Source: Bradyrhizobium campsiandrae
GTDB taxonomy: Bacteria; Pseudomonadota; Alphaproteobacteria; Rhizobiales; Xanthobacteraceae
Direction of reading: 5' to 3'
NCBI RefSeq assembly: GCF_014529705.1
Contig: NZ_JAANIH010000038.1
Location: 18,597 to 82,596 of the forward strand
Length of the DNA stretch: 64,000 nt
Shown: positions 1 through 9,162 of the stretch, one piece after another
How the letters are laid out: every line of letters begins with the position of its first letter
Position numbering within the stretch: position 1 is the first letter of the stretch
Position numbers and translations under genes: made by a program
The notes under the pieces: generated by a model
Databases searched by the model: none
What the model was told of the DNA's origin: nothing
The model's input: the letters and a program-made list of their open reading frames with translations, nothing else

Positions 1-1
1 C

Positions 2-760
2 GCGACCTCGATGCGCGCCGACAATGCCGCGCTTTCCGCCGTTTCCGACTCGCTGGGCCTGTCGGCTGCGACCGTCGACACCGAATACACCGCGCTCACC
101 GCGGTGGTCGGCGACAGCACCGGCGGCCTGACCAAGCTCCAGTCGCTGCTGGTCGAGGCCAAGACCGCCGGTATCGACCGCACAAAGATCCAGGCCGACA
201 TCACCCAGATCCAGCAGCAGATGAAGGGCACCGCCGCTGCGGCGACCTTCAACGGCGTGAACTGGCTGAGCACGACGACGGCAACGCCTGCGACCTTCGA
301 CCTGGTGTCGTCGTTCTCGCGCGTCGGTGGCACGCCGACCATCGGCTCCATCACCCTGACAATCTCCAACTACTCGCTCTACACGGCGGGCACGAGCGGC
401 ATCCTGGACACGGTGAGCGGCGGTGCATCGGTCGACACGATCAGCATCAGCACGTTGACCGACTCTGCGGCCGACCAGGCCACGCTCGACACCTACATCG
501 CGAAGGTCACCACCGCGATCAACTCTGTCGCCTCGGCCGCCGCCGGTCTCGGTGCGGTCAAGAACCGCCTCGCGACCAATACCGACTTCGTCAAGACCCT
601 GATGGACTCGGTGAGCCGCGGTGTCGGTCAGCTTGTCGATGCGGACATGAACGCGGAATCGACCCGCCTTCAGGCGCTGCAGACCCAGCAGCAGCTCGGC
701 GTCCAGGCGCTCTCGATCGCCAACCAGAACAGCCAGAGCATCCTCTCGCTGTTCAAGTAA
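2..760 (+). CDS. fliC: Flagellin, C-terminal part (5' end outside the window)
   Basis: Structural subunit of the flagellar filament, exported through the flagellar type III apparatus. The frame is open from the first full codon of the window, and the visible protein begins inside the conserved N-terminal helical region (ALSAVSDSL, then the VDTEYTALTAVVGD segment), so the first Met at base 11 is internal and roughly the first 50 residues are missing. The C terminus has the classic D1/D0 helices (RLQALQTQQQLGVQALSIAN, then NSQSILSLFK). The variable middle is short, giving a small flagellin of the type known for lateral filaments of rhizobia. It is followed by two hairpins and then the basal-body genes. 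The family is certain. Which flagellin copy it is (lafA-type) is inferred from context. Confidence 0.93.
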   Translation, partial: ATSMRADNAALSAVSDSLGLSAATVDTEYTALTAVVGDSTGGLTKLQSLLVEAKTAGIDRTKIQADITQIQQQMKGTAAAATFNGVNWLSTTTATPATFDLVSSFSRVGGTPTIGSITLTISNYSLYTAGTSGILDTVSGGASVDTISISTLTDSAADQATLDTYIAKVTTAINSVASAAAGLGAVKNRLATNTDFVKTLMDSVSRGVGQLVDADMNAESTRLQALQTQQQLGVQALSIANQNSQSILSLFK

Positions 761-1062
761 GCCTTCGGCTTCGAATACGACCGTGCTCCCCAGGGAGCAC
801 GGTCCCGCCGTGATCGGCGGACATGATGGCACATGATGTGCCAAGCATCGATCTCCAGACGCCAGAGCCCCTGCCGGACATTGCAGTCGATCGCGCTGAC
901 GCGTTCGATCGTTTGCCGTCGCCCACGTATTGTCTGCGTCGCCCCAAGTCCTTGTAAAATTGCAACGCCTCGCCCGCGAAACGACGCCTTCGCATTTTTG
1001 CGCAACCTTCAGACAAGGTTGGCAGCGGAGTGTCCTCACCATACGCATTGGTACGAGGTCAT
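761..1062. other. Flagellin-fliF intergenic region
   Basis: About 300 bases without a credible gene. It holds two adjacent hairpins just after the flagellin stop, listed separately, and then sequence that must contain the fliF promoter. I could not identify a convincing sigma factor box. The short frames here on both strands have no recognisable protein features. Confidence 0.5.
780..820 (+). terminator. Tandem hairpins after flagellin
   Basis: A perfect 11-bp stem (780-790 paired with 793-803, ACCGTGCTCCC/GGGAGCACGGT; in practice a 10-bp stem with a 4-base loop) starts 19 bases after the flagellin stop. A second 6-bp stem follows (805-810 with 815-820, CCGCCG/CGGCGG, TGAT loop). No T-tract follows, so this may be a rho-independent-like terminator or an RNA 3'-end stabiliser for an abundant flagellin message. 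Confidence 0.6.
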
Positions 1063-2688
1063 ATGCTCAGTCGCGCGCAGCTACAGCAGCTGCTCAACAA
1101 TCTGCTGGAACTTGGGCCGCGACGACTGATGGCCTTGGGACTGATCGGCTTCGCCGTCCTCGTCACCGTGGTCGGGGGCGCCTACTATCTGAGCCGGCCG
1201 GAATTCGAACCCCTCTATACCGGCCTTACCCGCGAGGACGTGACGCGCATGGGCGCCGCGCTGCGCGAGCAGAACATCGCCTTCGACGTCAACGCGGCGG
1301 GCGATACCGTCTCCGTTCGGCCGAGCCAGACCAGCCAGGCAAGGATGCTGCTGGCCGAGAAGGGCCTGCCGACCAGCGCCAATTCGGGCTACGAACTGTT
1401 CGACAAGATCGGATCGCTTGGACTGACGTCTTTCATGCAAGAGGTCACGAAGCTTCGCGCGCTCGAGGGGGAGATCGCTCGCACCGTTCAACTGATGAAG
1501 GGGGTCAAGGCTGCGCGGGTGCACATCGTGATGCCGGTGCGTGGCTCCTTCCGTGCCACGCAGCAGCCGCCCTCGGCATCGGTCGTGCTGCGCACCGACG
1601 GTGCGATCGAGGCGCGCACGGCGCAGTCAATCCGCCATCTCGTCGCGGCTGCCATTCCCGGCATGACGCGCGACAAGGTTACCGTGCTCGACGCCGACGG
1701 CTCGATGCTGCTGGCCGAGGAGGACGAGGCCAGCGCCGCCCCAACCAAGATGGCGAGCCTCCAGAAGACCGTCGGCGGCATGGTGCAGGAGAACATCCGC
1801 AAGGCGTTGACGCCCTATCTGGGCCTGGACAATTTCGAGGTCAGCGTGGCGCCGCAACTGTCGACCGACAAGCGCCAGATCAACGAAACCGTCTATGATC
1901 CGGAGGGGCGCGCCGAGCGCTCTGTCCGCAACGTGCGTGAAAACGAGAAATCGTCGAACGCGGACCGATCGACGCCCACCACCGTGCAGCAGAACCTGCC
2001 GGATCAGCAGGTCAATGCCGGCGGCACCAAGAACTCCAGCGAGGACAAGACGCGCCGCGAGGACGTCACCAATTTCGAGGTCTCGTCCAAGACCACGACG
2101 ACGGTGAGCGACGGTTACTCGGTCAAGAAGCTGTTCATCGCCGTTCTGGTCAACCGCGCGCGTCTCGTCGCCGATCTCGGCGACAAGACGAACCAGGCCA
2201 TCATCGACAGCAAGCTCGCGGAGATCAGCCAGCTCGCCGCGACCGCCGGCGGCCTCGACAAGACGCGCGGCGACCAGATCCAGGTGACGGCGGTCGACTT
2301 CGTGGAGGGTTCACGCGATCTCGCGCCGGTGCCCCCGATCAGCTTCGTGGAGATGATGAACAAGCAGCTCGGCAGCGTCATCAACGCGGTCACGATCCTG
2401 GCTGTCGCATCGATGCTGGTCTGGTTCGGACTTCGGCCCGCGGTCAACGGCATTCTGACCCATCGCGCGCAGCAGGAGCAGACCGATGCGGCGGAAGCTG
2501 CTGAGCTCGATGCTGTCTCGGCGCTCGCATTGGCCGAGAGCCAGGACCCCGAACTCAACCTCGTCGAGGATCTCGAAGGCAAGATGCAGCGCACGCCGCA
2601 GAAGCGGCTGGAGCAGATCGTTCGCCTCGATCAGGCGCAGGCGGCGGCAATCCTTAAAGACTGGATGCGACGCGAGGAGGCGGCATGA
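1063..2688 (+). CDS. fliF: Flagellar MS-ring protein FliF
   Basis: Forms the inner-membrane MS ring on which the rotor and export gate assemble. From the ATG at 1063 the protein has 541 residues. It has an N-terminal membrane helix at about residues 23-43, the periplasmic YscJ/FliF ring domains (FEPLYTGL, then VKAARVHIVMP), a polar linker rich in Asn, Gln and charged residues, a second membrane helix near residues 437-460, and a cytoplasmic tail (LEQIVRLDQAQAAAILKDW) of the kind that binds FliG. GAGG at 1055-1058 sits 4 bases before the ATG. An in-frame GTG at 1030 is possible but adds an unlikely polar extension. Its stop overlaps the next gene. fliG is not in this window. Confidence 0.95.
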   Translation: MLSRAQLQQLLNNLLELGPRRLMALGLIGFAVLVTVVGGAYYLSRPEFEPLYTGLTREDVTRMGAALREQNIAFDVNAAGDTVSVRPSQTSQARMLLAEKGLPTSANSGYELFDKIGSLGLTSFMQEVTKLRALEGEIARTVQLMKGVKAARVHIVMPVRGSFRATQQPPSASVVLRTDGAIEARTAQSIRHLVAAAIPGMTRDKVTVLDADGSMLLAEEDEASAAPTKMASLQKTVGGMVQENIRKALTPYLGLDNFEVSVAPQLSTDKRQINETVYDPEGRAERSVRNVRENEKSSNADRSTPTTVQQNLPDQQVNAGGTKNSSEDKTRREDVTNFEVSSKTTTTVSDGYSVKKLFIAVLVNRARLVADLGDKTNQAIIDSKLAEISQLAATAGGLDKTRGDQIQVTAVDFVEGSRDLAPVPPISFVEMMNKQLGSVINAVTILAVASMLVWFGLRPAVNGILTHRAQQEQTDAAEAAELDAVSALALAESQDPELNLVEDLEGKMQRTPQKRLEQIVRLDQAQAAAILKDWMRREEAA

Positions 2689-3389
2689 ACGCGGCAATCG
2701 GAAAACTGCTGACGCAATTCGACGCCAACGGCCGGGCCAAGTCGCCATCGCCTCCGCCGCCCAAGATCCAGGACGTGCTGACAAGAAAGGAAAGCCGGCG
2801 CGAGCCTCAATCGCAGCCGCAGCCTCAAGCGCAGCGTCCGGCGCAAGCACAACCGCAGCTGCATTCGCCCCCGGCGTCTGCGTCCGAAGCTGCGCCGGCG
2901 AATCTGCTCGAGGATGCCTATCGGCGCGGCCATACCGCAGGACTTGCGGAAGGCGAAGCCAAGCTCGCCGAAGAGCGTGTCCGCAGCGCGATCCGGCTCG
3001 GCGAGGAGCGGGCGAAATGGTCCGACCAGCAGGCAACTGCGATCGTCAATGGCTTTGACGCCGCCTGCCGCGAGATCGAGAGCAACATCGCGAGCTCGGT
3101 GGCGCGGATCCTGCTGCCGTTCCTCGCCGAAGCCGTCCGCGACAAGGCGATCGGATCACTGGTCGAGCAGATCTCGGCATTGACGTCGAATTCTCCAGTG
3201 CCGGCGTTCCGCGTCACCGGCCCGAGCGAGCTCATCGATCTGGTCAGGACGCAACTCAATCTCGCCGGCCGTACCGGCGTCGAATACCAGTCCGCCGACA
3301 CGGTCGAGGTTCGCGTCCTCGCCGATCAGACCACGATCGAGACGCAGATCTCGACCTGGATGGACCGGCTGAAAGAGGCGCGTCGGTAG
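2685..3389 (+). CDS. fliH: FliH-like flagellar export stator protein
   Basis: Probable cytoplasmic regulator of the export ATPase FliI. It overlaps fliF by 4 bases (ATGA). The first 80 or so residues are a low-complexity Pro/Gln/Ala segment. From about residue 83 comes a FliH/YscL-like helical part beginning AYRRGHTAGLAEGEAKLAEE, with the small-xxx-small Gly repeats typical of FliH, and then an alpha/beta C-terminal domain (VPAFRVTGPSELIDLVRTQL, then VEVRVLADQTTIETQI) like the V-ATPase E-subunit fold. Length (234 residues) suits the family. The assignment rests on architecture and position rather than close sequence identity, so the symbol is tentative. fliI is not here. Confidence 0.7.
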   Translation: MNAAIGKLLTQFDANGRAKSPSPPPPKIQDVLTRKESRREPQSQPQPQAQRPAQAQPQLHSPPASASEAAPANLLEDAYRRGHTAGLAEGEAKLAEERVRSAIRLGEERAKWSDQQATAIVNGFDAACREIESNIASSVARILLPFLAEAVRDKAIGSLVEQISALTSNSPVPAFRVTGPSELIDLVRTQLNLAGRTGVEYQSADTVEVRVLADQTTIETQISTWMDRLKEARR

Positions 3390-3396
3390 TCGCGCC

Positions 3397-4716
3397 ATGG
3401 AAGAGGTCAAGCACGAGCTCGTCATCATCCGCAGGCGGAGCGCCTTCGAGGACGAGAAGGCGCATGGCGGTGTCTGGAAGATCGCCTATGCGGACTTCAT
3501 GACCGCGATGATGGCATTCTTCCTGGTGATGTGGCTGCTCAATGCGCTCAACCAGGACCAGAAGCAGGTAGTGGCGAGCTACTTCAACCCGATCAAGCTT
3601 GCGGAGAACGCGCCCGCGCCGAAGGGCCTGAAGGATCTCACCAAGAAGGAGCCGACGACGTTCGACGGCCAGGACGGCAAGCGACAACCGAATGGGCCGA
3701 ACGAAGAGCGTCGCGGCGACTCGCCGACCGCCGAGAAGCCGCCTTTCTACGAAGAGAAGGTTCTGTTCCGCGATCCCTACGCGACGCTTGCAGAGATCGC
3801 GGCGAGTTCGAACCAAGCCTCGGGCCAGCGGCGCGCCGGTGCGCTGACGTCCGCGGAAGAGGATGGCCTCAAGGGCGGCGATGCCTATCGCGACCCGTTC
3901 GATCCCGGCTATTGGAAACTCGCGCCGGAGGCTTCGAAAGAAGCCGACCGGATCATGGAGGGCGAGCCGAAGCCGAAGGCGTCCGCGCGCGACAACCCGG
4001 CCGCTGCCAATCAGGGGGAGCCGCGCCGCGGCAGGACCGACGATACGGGCGGCAACCTCGCCCCCGATGCCCCGGCCTCGTCCGCCAGCGTGTCGCCGCT
4101 GTTGCCGCCAGGACCGGCACCGTCATCGTCTGCGCGCGACGGCAACGTTCAGCCGAATACGCAGGCCAACCTTCAGGCCAACGCCGCGCCCCAGGCGCGT
4201 CCCGCCGATGCTCAGAGGGAATCCGAGCCGCGCGATCCCGCCCAGACCCAGCAGCCGACCGTCAAGCAGCTTCAGTCGGCGATTGCCGATGCCCTGTCGG
4301 ATATCAAGGCCGGTGCCGGACCGGTGGCCGAAATTCGTCAGGTGGAGGAGGGGCTGCTGGTCAGCCTGACCGACGATGCGAGCTTCGGCATGTTCGCGGT
4401 CGGCTCGGCGGAGCCGCGACCCGAGCTCGTCCGCGTCATCGACAAGATCGGCCCGATCATCGCGAAGCGTCGCGGCATGATCATCGTTCGGGGCCACACC
4501 GACAATCGGCCGTACAAATCGGAGAACTATGACAATTGGCGGCTATCCACCGCGCGCGCGCAGATGGCGTACTATATGCTTGTTCGTTCCGGCATCGATG
4601 CGCAGCGGATCGAACATGTCGAAGGCTATGCCGACCGGCGGCCGAAACTTCCGAACGACCCCGCGGCCGCGCAGAATCGGCGGATCGAGATCCTGATCCG
4701 GGAGAAGCGCTCTTGA
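3397..4716 (+). CDS. motB: Flagellar motor stator protein MotB
   Basis: Stator subunit that anchors the MotA/MotB proton channel to peptidoglycan. The single membrane helix contains the proton-carrying aspartate in the signature YADFMTAMMAFFLVMWLL (Asp33). A long periplasmic linker rich in Pro, Ala, Gln and Asn follows (about residues 70-290). The C-terminal OmpA-like peptidoglycan-binding domain has the GMIIVRGHTDNRPYKSENYD motif and NRRIEILI near the end. At 439 residues it is longer than enteric MotB, as is usual in rhizobia, because of the linker. motA is not in the window and must lie upstream or elsewhere. motC starts inside its stop codon. Confidence 0.95.
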   Translation: MEEVKHELVIIRRRSAFEDEKAHGGVWKIAYADFMTAMMAFFLVMWLLNALNQDQKQVVASYFNPIKLAENAPAPKGLKDLTKKEPTTFDGQDGKRQPNGPNEERRGDSPTAEKPPFYEEKVLFRDPYATLAEIAASSNQASGQRRAGALTSAEEDGLKGGDAYRDPFDPGYWKLAPEASKEADRIMEGEPKPKASARDNPAAANQGEPRRGRTDDTGGNLAPDAPASSASVSPLLPPGPAPSSSARDGNVQPNTQANLQANAAPQARPADAQRESEPRDPAQTQQPTVKQLQSAIADALSDIKAGAGPVAEIRQVEEGLLVSLTDDASFGMFAVGSAEPRPELVRVIDKIGPIIAKRRGMIIVRGHTDNRPYKSENYDNWRLSTARAQMAYYMLVRSGIDAQRIEHVEGYADRRPKLPNDPAAAQNRRIEILIREKRS

Positions 4717-5897
4717 TCAGGCCGCTGCTCCGTGCCGCACTGCTGATGGTCGTGTCGTTCGCGGCGACCCATGCATCAGCTGAAGCCGCGCTGCCGTCCG
4801 GCGAGCCGTATGAGCTCGTCCGCGCGTTGCAGGCAGTGCAGGACGGCATCGCCAATGGCGACACCGCGGCACATGGCAGCCACATCGCGATGATCCGGCA
4901 AATCGGCGAGAAATTTCTCGCCGCCGATCCCGCCGTGTGGAGCAATCCGCAGAATGGCCAAGCGGTCGTCATCTATCTGCTCAGCGGCGGCGCTCCGCAG
5001 GTCGTCCGCAAGCTGCCGCGAGACAAGATCAATGTCGACGCCAAGCTGTTTGACGGTGCGCTTGCTTATGTCGAGGGCCGCCAGGACGAAGCGCGGGAGT
5101 TGCTCAAGGACGTCAAGCCCCGGTCGATCTCGTCCGGCATGGGCGGGCAGGTCGCGCTGGTCCAGGGCGCATTGTTCGCACGGTCCGAGGCCTCGCTCGC
5201 GATCGAGCGTCTCGACGATGCGCGCCTGCTGCTGCCCGGCACGCTCGTCGAGGAGGCGGCGCTGCGGCGCGAGATCCTGCTGGTCGGGCAAGCCGAGGAT
5301 TTCGACAAGTTCGAGTTCCTGACGCTGGCCTATATCCGCCACTATCGCAGCTCGGTCTACGCCGGCGATTTCTGGCAGCGCTTTTCCACCGGCCTGACAC
5401 AATCAAGCCTGGCGCTGGACGATCGCCGCTTTGCGCGGGTCGCGGTTCTGCTGGAACAGGTCGATCGCGCCAGCCGCCTCAAGCTCTACCTGGTGATCGC
5501 GCGCGGCGCGCTGATCCGTGGCAAGCTCACCGTCGCGCGGCTCGCGGGTGAGCGGGCGCTGACGCTGAGCGCCGATGCCGCGGCGGATCGCGAGCGCGCC
5601 CATTTTTACCGTGGTGCGTCCCGCGCCTTCACCGACGAGTATGATGGCGGCTTGGCGGAGCTGAAGGCGCTCGACCGGTCGAAGCTGACGGAGCGCGATG
5701 TCCTGCTCCTCAATGCAAGCCTCCAGCTCGCGCTCGACATCCGCAAGCCGATCGCGGGCCCGACCGCTGCCGCACAGGCGGACAAGCCGCCGCCCACGCC
5801 GGCACGGATCGATCTCGCGTCGTCCGACGCAATGCTCGCGCGCGCAAAGACGCAGCTCGGTGAACTGGAGCTGCTCACCAAGGATCGCCGTCCATGA
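4713..5897 (+). CDS. motC: Periplasmic motility protein MotC
   Basis: Rhizobial-type motility protein, known in Sinorhizobium to act in the periplasm with MotB. The start is a TTG at 4713 that overlaps the motB stop (TTGA) and has GGAGAA at 4701-4706, 6 bases upstream. The reading frame extends further back inside motB but has no reason to start there. The product has 394 residues with a signal peptide (LLRAALLMVVSFAATHASAEA, cut near ASA-EA), then a helical repeat-rich body (GEPYELVRALQAVQDGIANGD at the start) and a Pro/Ala-rich stretch near the C terminus. fliK starts in its stop codon, so motB-motC-fliK are probably translationally coupled. Confidence 0.88.
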   Translation: MIRPLLRAALLMVVSFAATHASAEAALPSGEPYELVRALQAVQDGIANGDTAAHGSHIAMIRQIGEKFLAADPAVWSNPQNGQAVVIYLLSGGAPQVVRKLPRDKINVDAKLFDGALAYVEGRQDEARELLKDVKPRSISSGMGGQVALVQGALFARSEASLAIERLDDARLLLPGTLVEEAALRREILLVGQAEDFDKFEFLTLAYIRHYRSSVYAGDFWQRFSTGLTQSSLALDDRRFARVAVLLEQVDRASRLKLYLVIARGALIRGKLTVARLAGERALTLSADAAADRERAHFYRGASRAFTDEYDGGLAELKALDRSKLTERDVLLLNASLQLALDIRKPIAGPTAAAQADKPPPTPARIDLASSDAMLARAKTQLGELELLTKDRRP

Positions 5898-7231
5898 CAA
5901 AACTGAGTGGAACCTCCGGACAGCTTTTCGCAGGTCTGGCTGAAAGCCTCACGCGCGGGGTGTCTCGCTCGGCGAAGGGCGCGGCAACATCTGGCGCGAA
6001 AACCGGCGACGATTCCTCGTTCCACGATCTGCTTCACACCGTATCGAACATGGCCAAGCGGGCGTTGGACGATCAAGGCACCGAGACGACCGCGAAGGCG
6101 GCTTCGGTGCGCCCCCGCCTGGCCCAGCTCACCGAGCGTGCGACGCCCAAGGATGAACCGGTGCACGAGCGCACCGACGAGACCAAGTCGTCGAGCAAGC
6201 AGGATCCGGCTGATCGGTCCACCAAGGCGGACGTCCCGATCAGATTGAGCGCTCCGACCATCGTGGGGCAGGAACTCGCCGCCGCGCCCGCCGTGACGTC
6301 GCCGGCGCCGCAGCCGTCGAGTGACAAGAAGGAGGCGGTTCGCGCCGAGCGGCCGTCCGCGGCAAAGCGCGAGGTTCAGGGCTCGGCAGGCGCAGCCGCA
6401 GCTGATGCCGCGCGATCCGCCGCTCAATCGATCGCCGCGCGTTCCGCGGCCGATGCATCCGGTCCGCGATCTCAGCCTGCGGGCGCGCAGGCGGAGATGT
6501 CCGCCCACGCTGCAATGGCGCAGGGAAGCGACGTTCAGCCGAAAGCCATGCCCGTCACGCCTGGCTTCGAAGCGGTCACGGCGAATGTCGAGCGCGCGGC
6601 GAAGGCTGCCGGCCGCGAAGCGCTGCCGGAGACGACCAAAGTCACGGTGGTTCAGCAGGAAACGCATCTGCCTCCCGTGGCGCAGTTCAGCGCCACGCAG
6701 CAAGTCGCAAACGCCGTGGTGTCCGAGCTCAAGAGCTCGTCCGCGCCTGCCGCAGCCGCGCCCGATCTTGTCGGCACCCAGACTAATTCACCGGATCAGC
6801 CGCTCAGGATCCTCACCGTCAATCTCGAACCGCCCGATCTCGGCAATGTCACCATGCGCCTCCGGCTGGTCGGCAACGAGGTCTCGGTCCAGCTCGCCGC
6901 TGAACGCAAGGACACCAGCACGATGCTGGATCAGCAGCGCGACCAGATCCGCAATCTGATGCAGTCGGCGGGGTACGTCGCTGACGTCGCGCCGGTGCAG
7001 CACGGCGCGCTCGACGGATTCCAGTCAGGAGCCGGCCAGTCGCAGCCGCAACTCTCCAGTCAGCAACAGCAATCATCCCAGTCTCAAGGCGCGTTCGGCG
7101 GCGCCGGCACGTCGTCCGGTCAGTCGGACGGCGGAGCCAGGCAAGCCTGGCCGGAGCAGCAGCCCAATCAGGAGGCCCGCCATGACCAAGACGTGGCGCC
7201 GCATACTCGTCGCGGCCCTGTCTATCTGTAA
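5894..7231 (+). CDS. fliK: Flagellar hook-length control protein FliK
   Basis: Exported molecular ruler that sets hook length and triggers the switch to filament export; the rhizobial gene was first called motD. Residues 1-290 are low-complexity, rich in Ala, Ser, Gln and Pro. The C-terminal Flg_hook domain lies at about residues 300-370 (RILTVNLEPPDLGNVTMRL, then VSVQLAAERKDTSTMLDQQR and IRNLMQSAGY), followed by a Gln/Ser/Gly-rich tail. ATG at 5894 overlaps the motC stop. Its 3' end overlaps the next gene by 50 bases in another frame, an unusually long overlap for this cluster. Confidence 0.9.
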   Translation: MTKLSGTSGQLFAGLAESLTRGVSRSAKGAATSGAKTGDDSSFHDLLHTVSNMAKRALDDQGTETTAKAASVRPRLAQLTERATPKDEPVHERTDETKSSSKQDPADRSTKADVPIRLSAPTIVGQELAAAPAVTSPAPQPSSDKKEAVRAERPSAAKREVQGSAGAAAADAARSAAQSIAARSAADASGPRSQPAGAQAEMSAHAAMAQGSDVQPKAMPVTPGFEAVTANVERAAKAAGREALPETTKVTVVQQETHLPPVAQFSATQQVANAVVSELKSSSAPAAAAPDLVGTQTNSPDQPLRILTVNLEPPDLGNVTMRLRLVGNEVSVQLAAERKDTSTMLDQQRDQIRNLMQSAGYVADVAPVQHGALDGFQSGAGQSQPQLSSQQQQSSQSQGAFGGAGTSSGQSDGGARQAWPEQQPNQEARHDQDVAPHTRRGPVYL

Positions 7232-7763
7232 TGCCGGCGCAGCCGCGGCCGCGACCGACAATGCGCGCTCCTGTGAGCGCGAGATGGCACGCGCCTCGCA
7301 GCAGCACGGAATTCCGCTCGGCATTCTCTATGCTGTCGGCCTCACAGAGACCGGTCGGCGCGGTGCGCTCCATCCTTTCGCGCTCGGCGCCGAAGGGCAG
7401 ACCGTGTTCGCCAGGGACATGGACGATGCGATGGCGAGTTTCGAGGCAATGCGCGCGAAGGGCATCAAGCTGATCGATGTCGGCTGCATGCAGATCAACC
7501 ATTACTTCCATGGCGACAAGTTCACGTCGGTGAGAGCGATGTTCGATCCGGCCAAGAATGTCGACTACGCCGCGCGCTTCCTCAACGAGTTGAAGCAACG
7601 CGAGGGAAGCTGGACCATGGCCGTCGCCCGCTACAATGCAGGCCCCAATAATCAACCCGCACAGAAACGCTATGTGTGCCACATCGTTGCCCATCTCGTC
7701 TCCAGCGGCTTCGGCGCGTGGACCGACAAGGCGCGCTCGTTCTGCCAACCCAAAACAACCTGA
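7182..7763 (+). CDS. Flagellum-associated lytic transglycosylase (SLT domain)
   Basis: Predicted periplasmic muramidase that would open peptidoglycan for the growing rod. It has an N-terminal signal sequence (RRILVAALSICNAGAAAAA) and an SLT fold: a presumed catalytic Glu in YAVGLTETG (about residue 56), GCMQINHYFHG, and AVARYNAGPNN. 193 residues, single domain. It starts inside fliK, 50 bases before the fliK stop, and precedes flgE. The FlgJ-like protein encoded at 16,535 has only the rod-binding part, so this enzyme probably supplies the muramidase activity that enteric FlgJ carries in one chain. That division of labour is inference. Confidence 0.85.
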   Translation: MTKTWRRILVAALSICNAGAAAAATDNARSCEREMARASQQHGIPLGILYAVGLTETGRRGALHPFALGAEGQTVFARDMDDAMASFEAMRAKGIKLIDVGCMQINHYFHGDKFTSVRAMFDPAKNVDYAARFLNELKQREGSWTMAVARYNAGPNNQPAQKRYVCHIVAHLVSSGFGAWTDKARSFCQPKTT

Positions 7764-7865
7764 GATGACGATGCGCCGTAGGAAGTTGTGCATCGCCCCA
7801 AATCATCAGCCCCGCGCAAGCAAGACCCCCCATTGTAATTCCAACCTGTCAAAGGAGCCCACTAC

Positions 7866-9128
7866 ATGAGCCTGTATGGTGTTATGCGCACCGGCGTTTC
7901 CGGAATGAACGCGCAATCCAACAAGCTGTCGACGGTCTCGGACAACATCGCGAACGTCAACACGGTCGGCTACAAGCGGGCTTCGACGGAATTCTCCTCG
8001 CTGATCCTGAAGAGCGGCTCCGGCAATTACGATTCCGGCGCGGTCGAGACCACGGTCCGCTACGCCATCACCGATCCCGGCCATCTCCAGTTCACGACCT
8101 CGACGACGGATCTCGCGGTCCAGGGCAACGGCTTCTTCGTCGTACAGGACGCGAACGGCAACAATTTCCTCACCCGCGCCGGCTCGTTCGTGCCCGACAA
8201 CACGGGCAACCTCGTCAACACCGCCGGCTTCCAGTTGATGGGCTACAACATCCAGAACGGCGCCGCGCCCAATGTTTCCGCCAACGGCTTCGGCGGCCTC
8301 CAGGTCGTCAACGTCAACCAGATGGCGCTGCAGGCCTCGCCTTCGACCTTGGCGACCGTGGCAGCGAACCTCGATCCGAGCGCTGCGATCATCACTCCCG
8401 CTCCGGCCGCCGGAGCTGGTCCCGGTGCGGGCAACTACACGTCGAAGACGTCGATGGTGACTTACGACAACATCGGCAATGCCGTGACGCTTGACGTCTA
8501 TGCCGCGAAGACGGGTGCGAACACCTGGGATATCGAGGTCTACAACGGTGCAACCAAGTTGACGAGCGGTCCTACCGCCGCAACGACGTTCAAGTTCGAC
8601 GTGAGCTCGACCGGAAAGGGCAAGCTGGATCTCGTGGGCCCGCCGCCAAGCGCGACCTCGCTCACGGTCGCAATTCCCGGCGGTTCTGGCGCCTTCAAGA
8701 TCGACATGTCGGCCATGACCCAGGTCGCATCGAGCTTCGACTTCAAGGCGACCGTCGACGGCAACGCACCGTCCGCCGTCGATAAGGTCGACATCGACAG
8801 CAAAGGCGTCGTCACGGCGGTCCTCAAGAACGGCACCACCTTGCCGAGCTTCCAGATCGCGCTCGCGACTGTGCCGAGCCCGGACCATCTGACGCCCGAG
8901 GTAGGCAACGTCTATTCGCCCAATTTGGATTCCGGAAACGTGCAGGTCGGTCTCGCCGGTCAGGGCGGTCTCGGAACCATCCAGTCGGGAGCGCTCGAGG
9001 ATTCCAACGTCGATCTCGCGGACGAATTGACCTCGATGATCGAGGCCCAGCGCGGCTTCACGGCGAATTCCAAATCATTCCAGACCGGCGCCGATCTACT
9101 CGACGTCGTCGTCAATCTGAAGCGCTGA
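7866..9128 (+). CDS. flgE: Flagellar hook protein FlgE
   Basis: Subunit of the hook, the universal joint between rod and filament. The N-terminal rod-type signature is clear (GMNAQSNKLSTVSDNIANVN, then TVGYKRASTEFSS), as are the FlgE/F/G middle (VQGNGFFVVQDANGN) and the C-terminal helix (DELTSMIEAQRGFTANSKSF, ending DVVVNLKR). 420 residues is normal for a short alphaproteobacterial hook protein. AAGGAG lies 7 bases before the ATG. A 102-base gap separates it from the transglycosylase gene, so it probably has its own promoter. No box was recognised. Confidence 0.96.
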   Translation: MSLYGVMRTGVSGMNAQSNKLSTVSDNIANVNTVGYKRASTEFSSLILKSGSGNYDSGAVETTVRYAITDPGHLQFTTSTTDLAVQGNGFFVVQDANGNNFLTRAGSFVPDNTGNLVNTAGFQLMGYNIQNGAAPNVSANGFGGLQVVNVNQMALQASPSTLATVAANLDPSAAIITPAPAAGAGPGAGNYTSKTSMVTYDNIGNAVTLDVYAAKTGANTWDIEVYNGATKLTSGPTAATTFKFDVSSTGKGKLDLVGPPPSATSLTVAIPGGSGAFKIDMSAMTQVASSFDFKATVDGNAPSAVDKVDIDSKGVVTAVLKNGTTLPSFQIALATVPSPDHLTPEVGNVYSPNLDSGNVQVGLAGQGGLGTIQSGALEDSNVDLADELTSMIEAQRGFTANSKSFQTGADLLDVVVNLKR

Positions 9129-9162
9129 GTCCCTCAGCGCCGATTCCGGGCAAGAACACGCC

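Noticed and set aside
11..760. Complete flagellin starting at the ATG at base 11
   Set aside because: The protein would begin in the middle of the conserved N-terminal helices; the frame is open to the window edge, so the gene is cut by the window.
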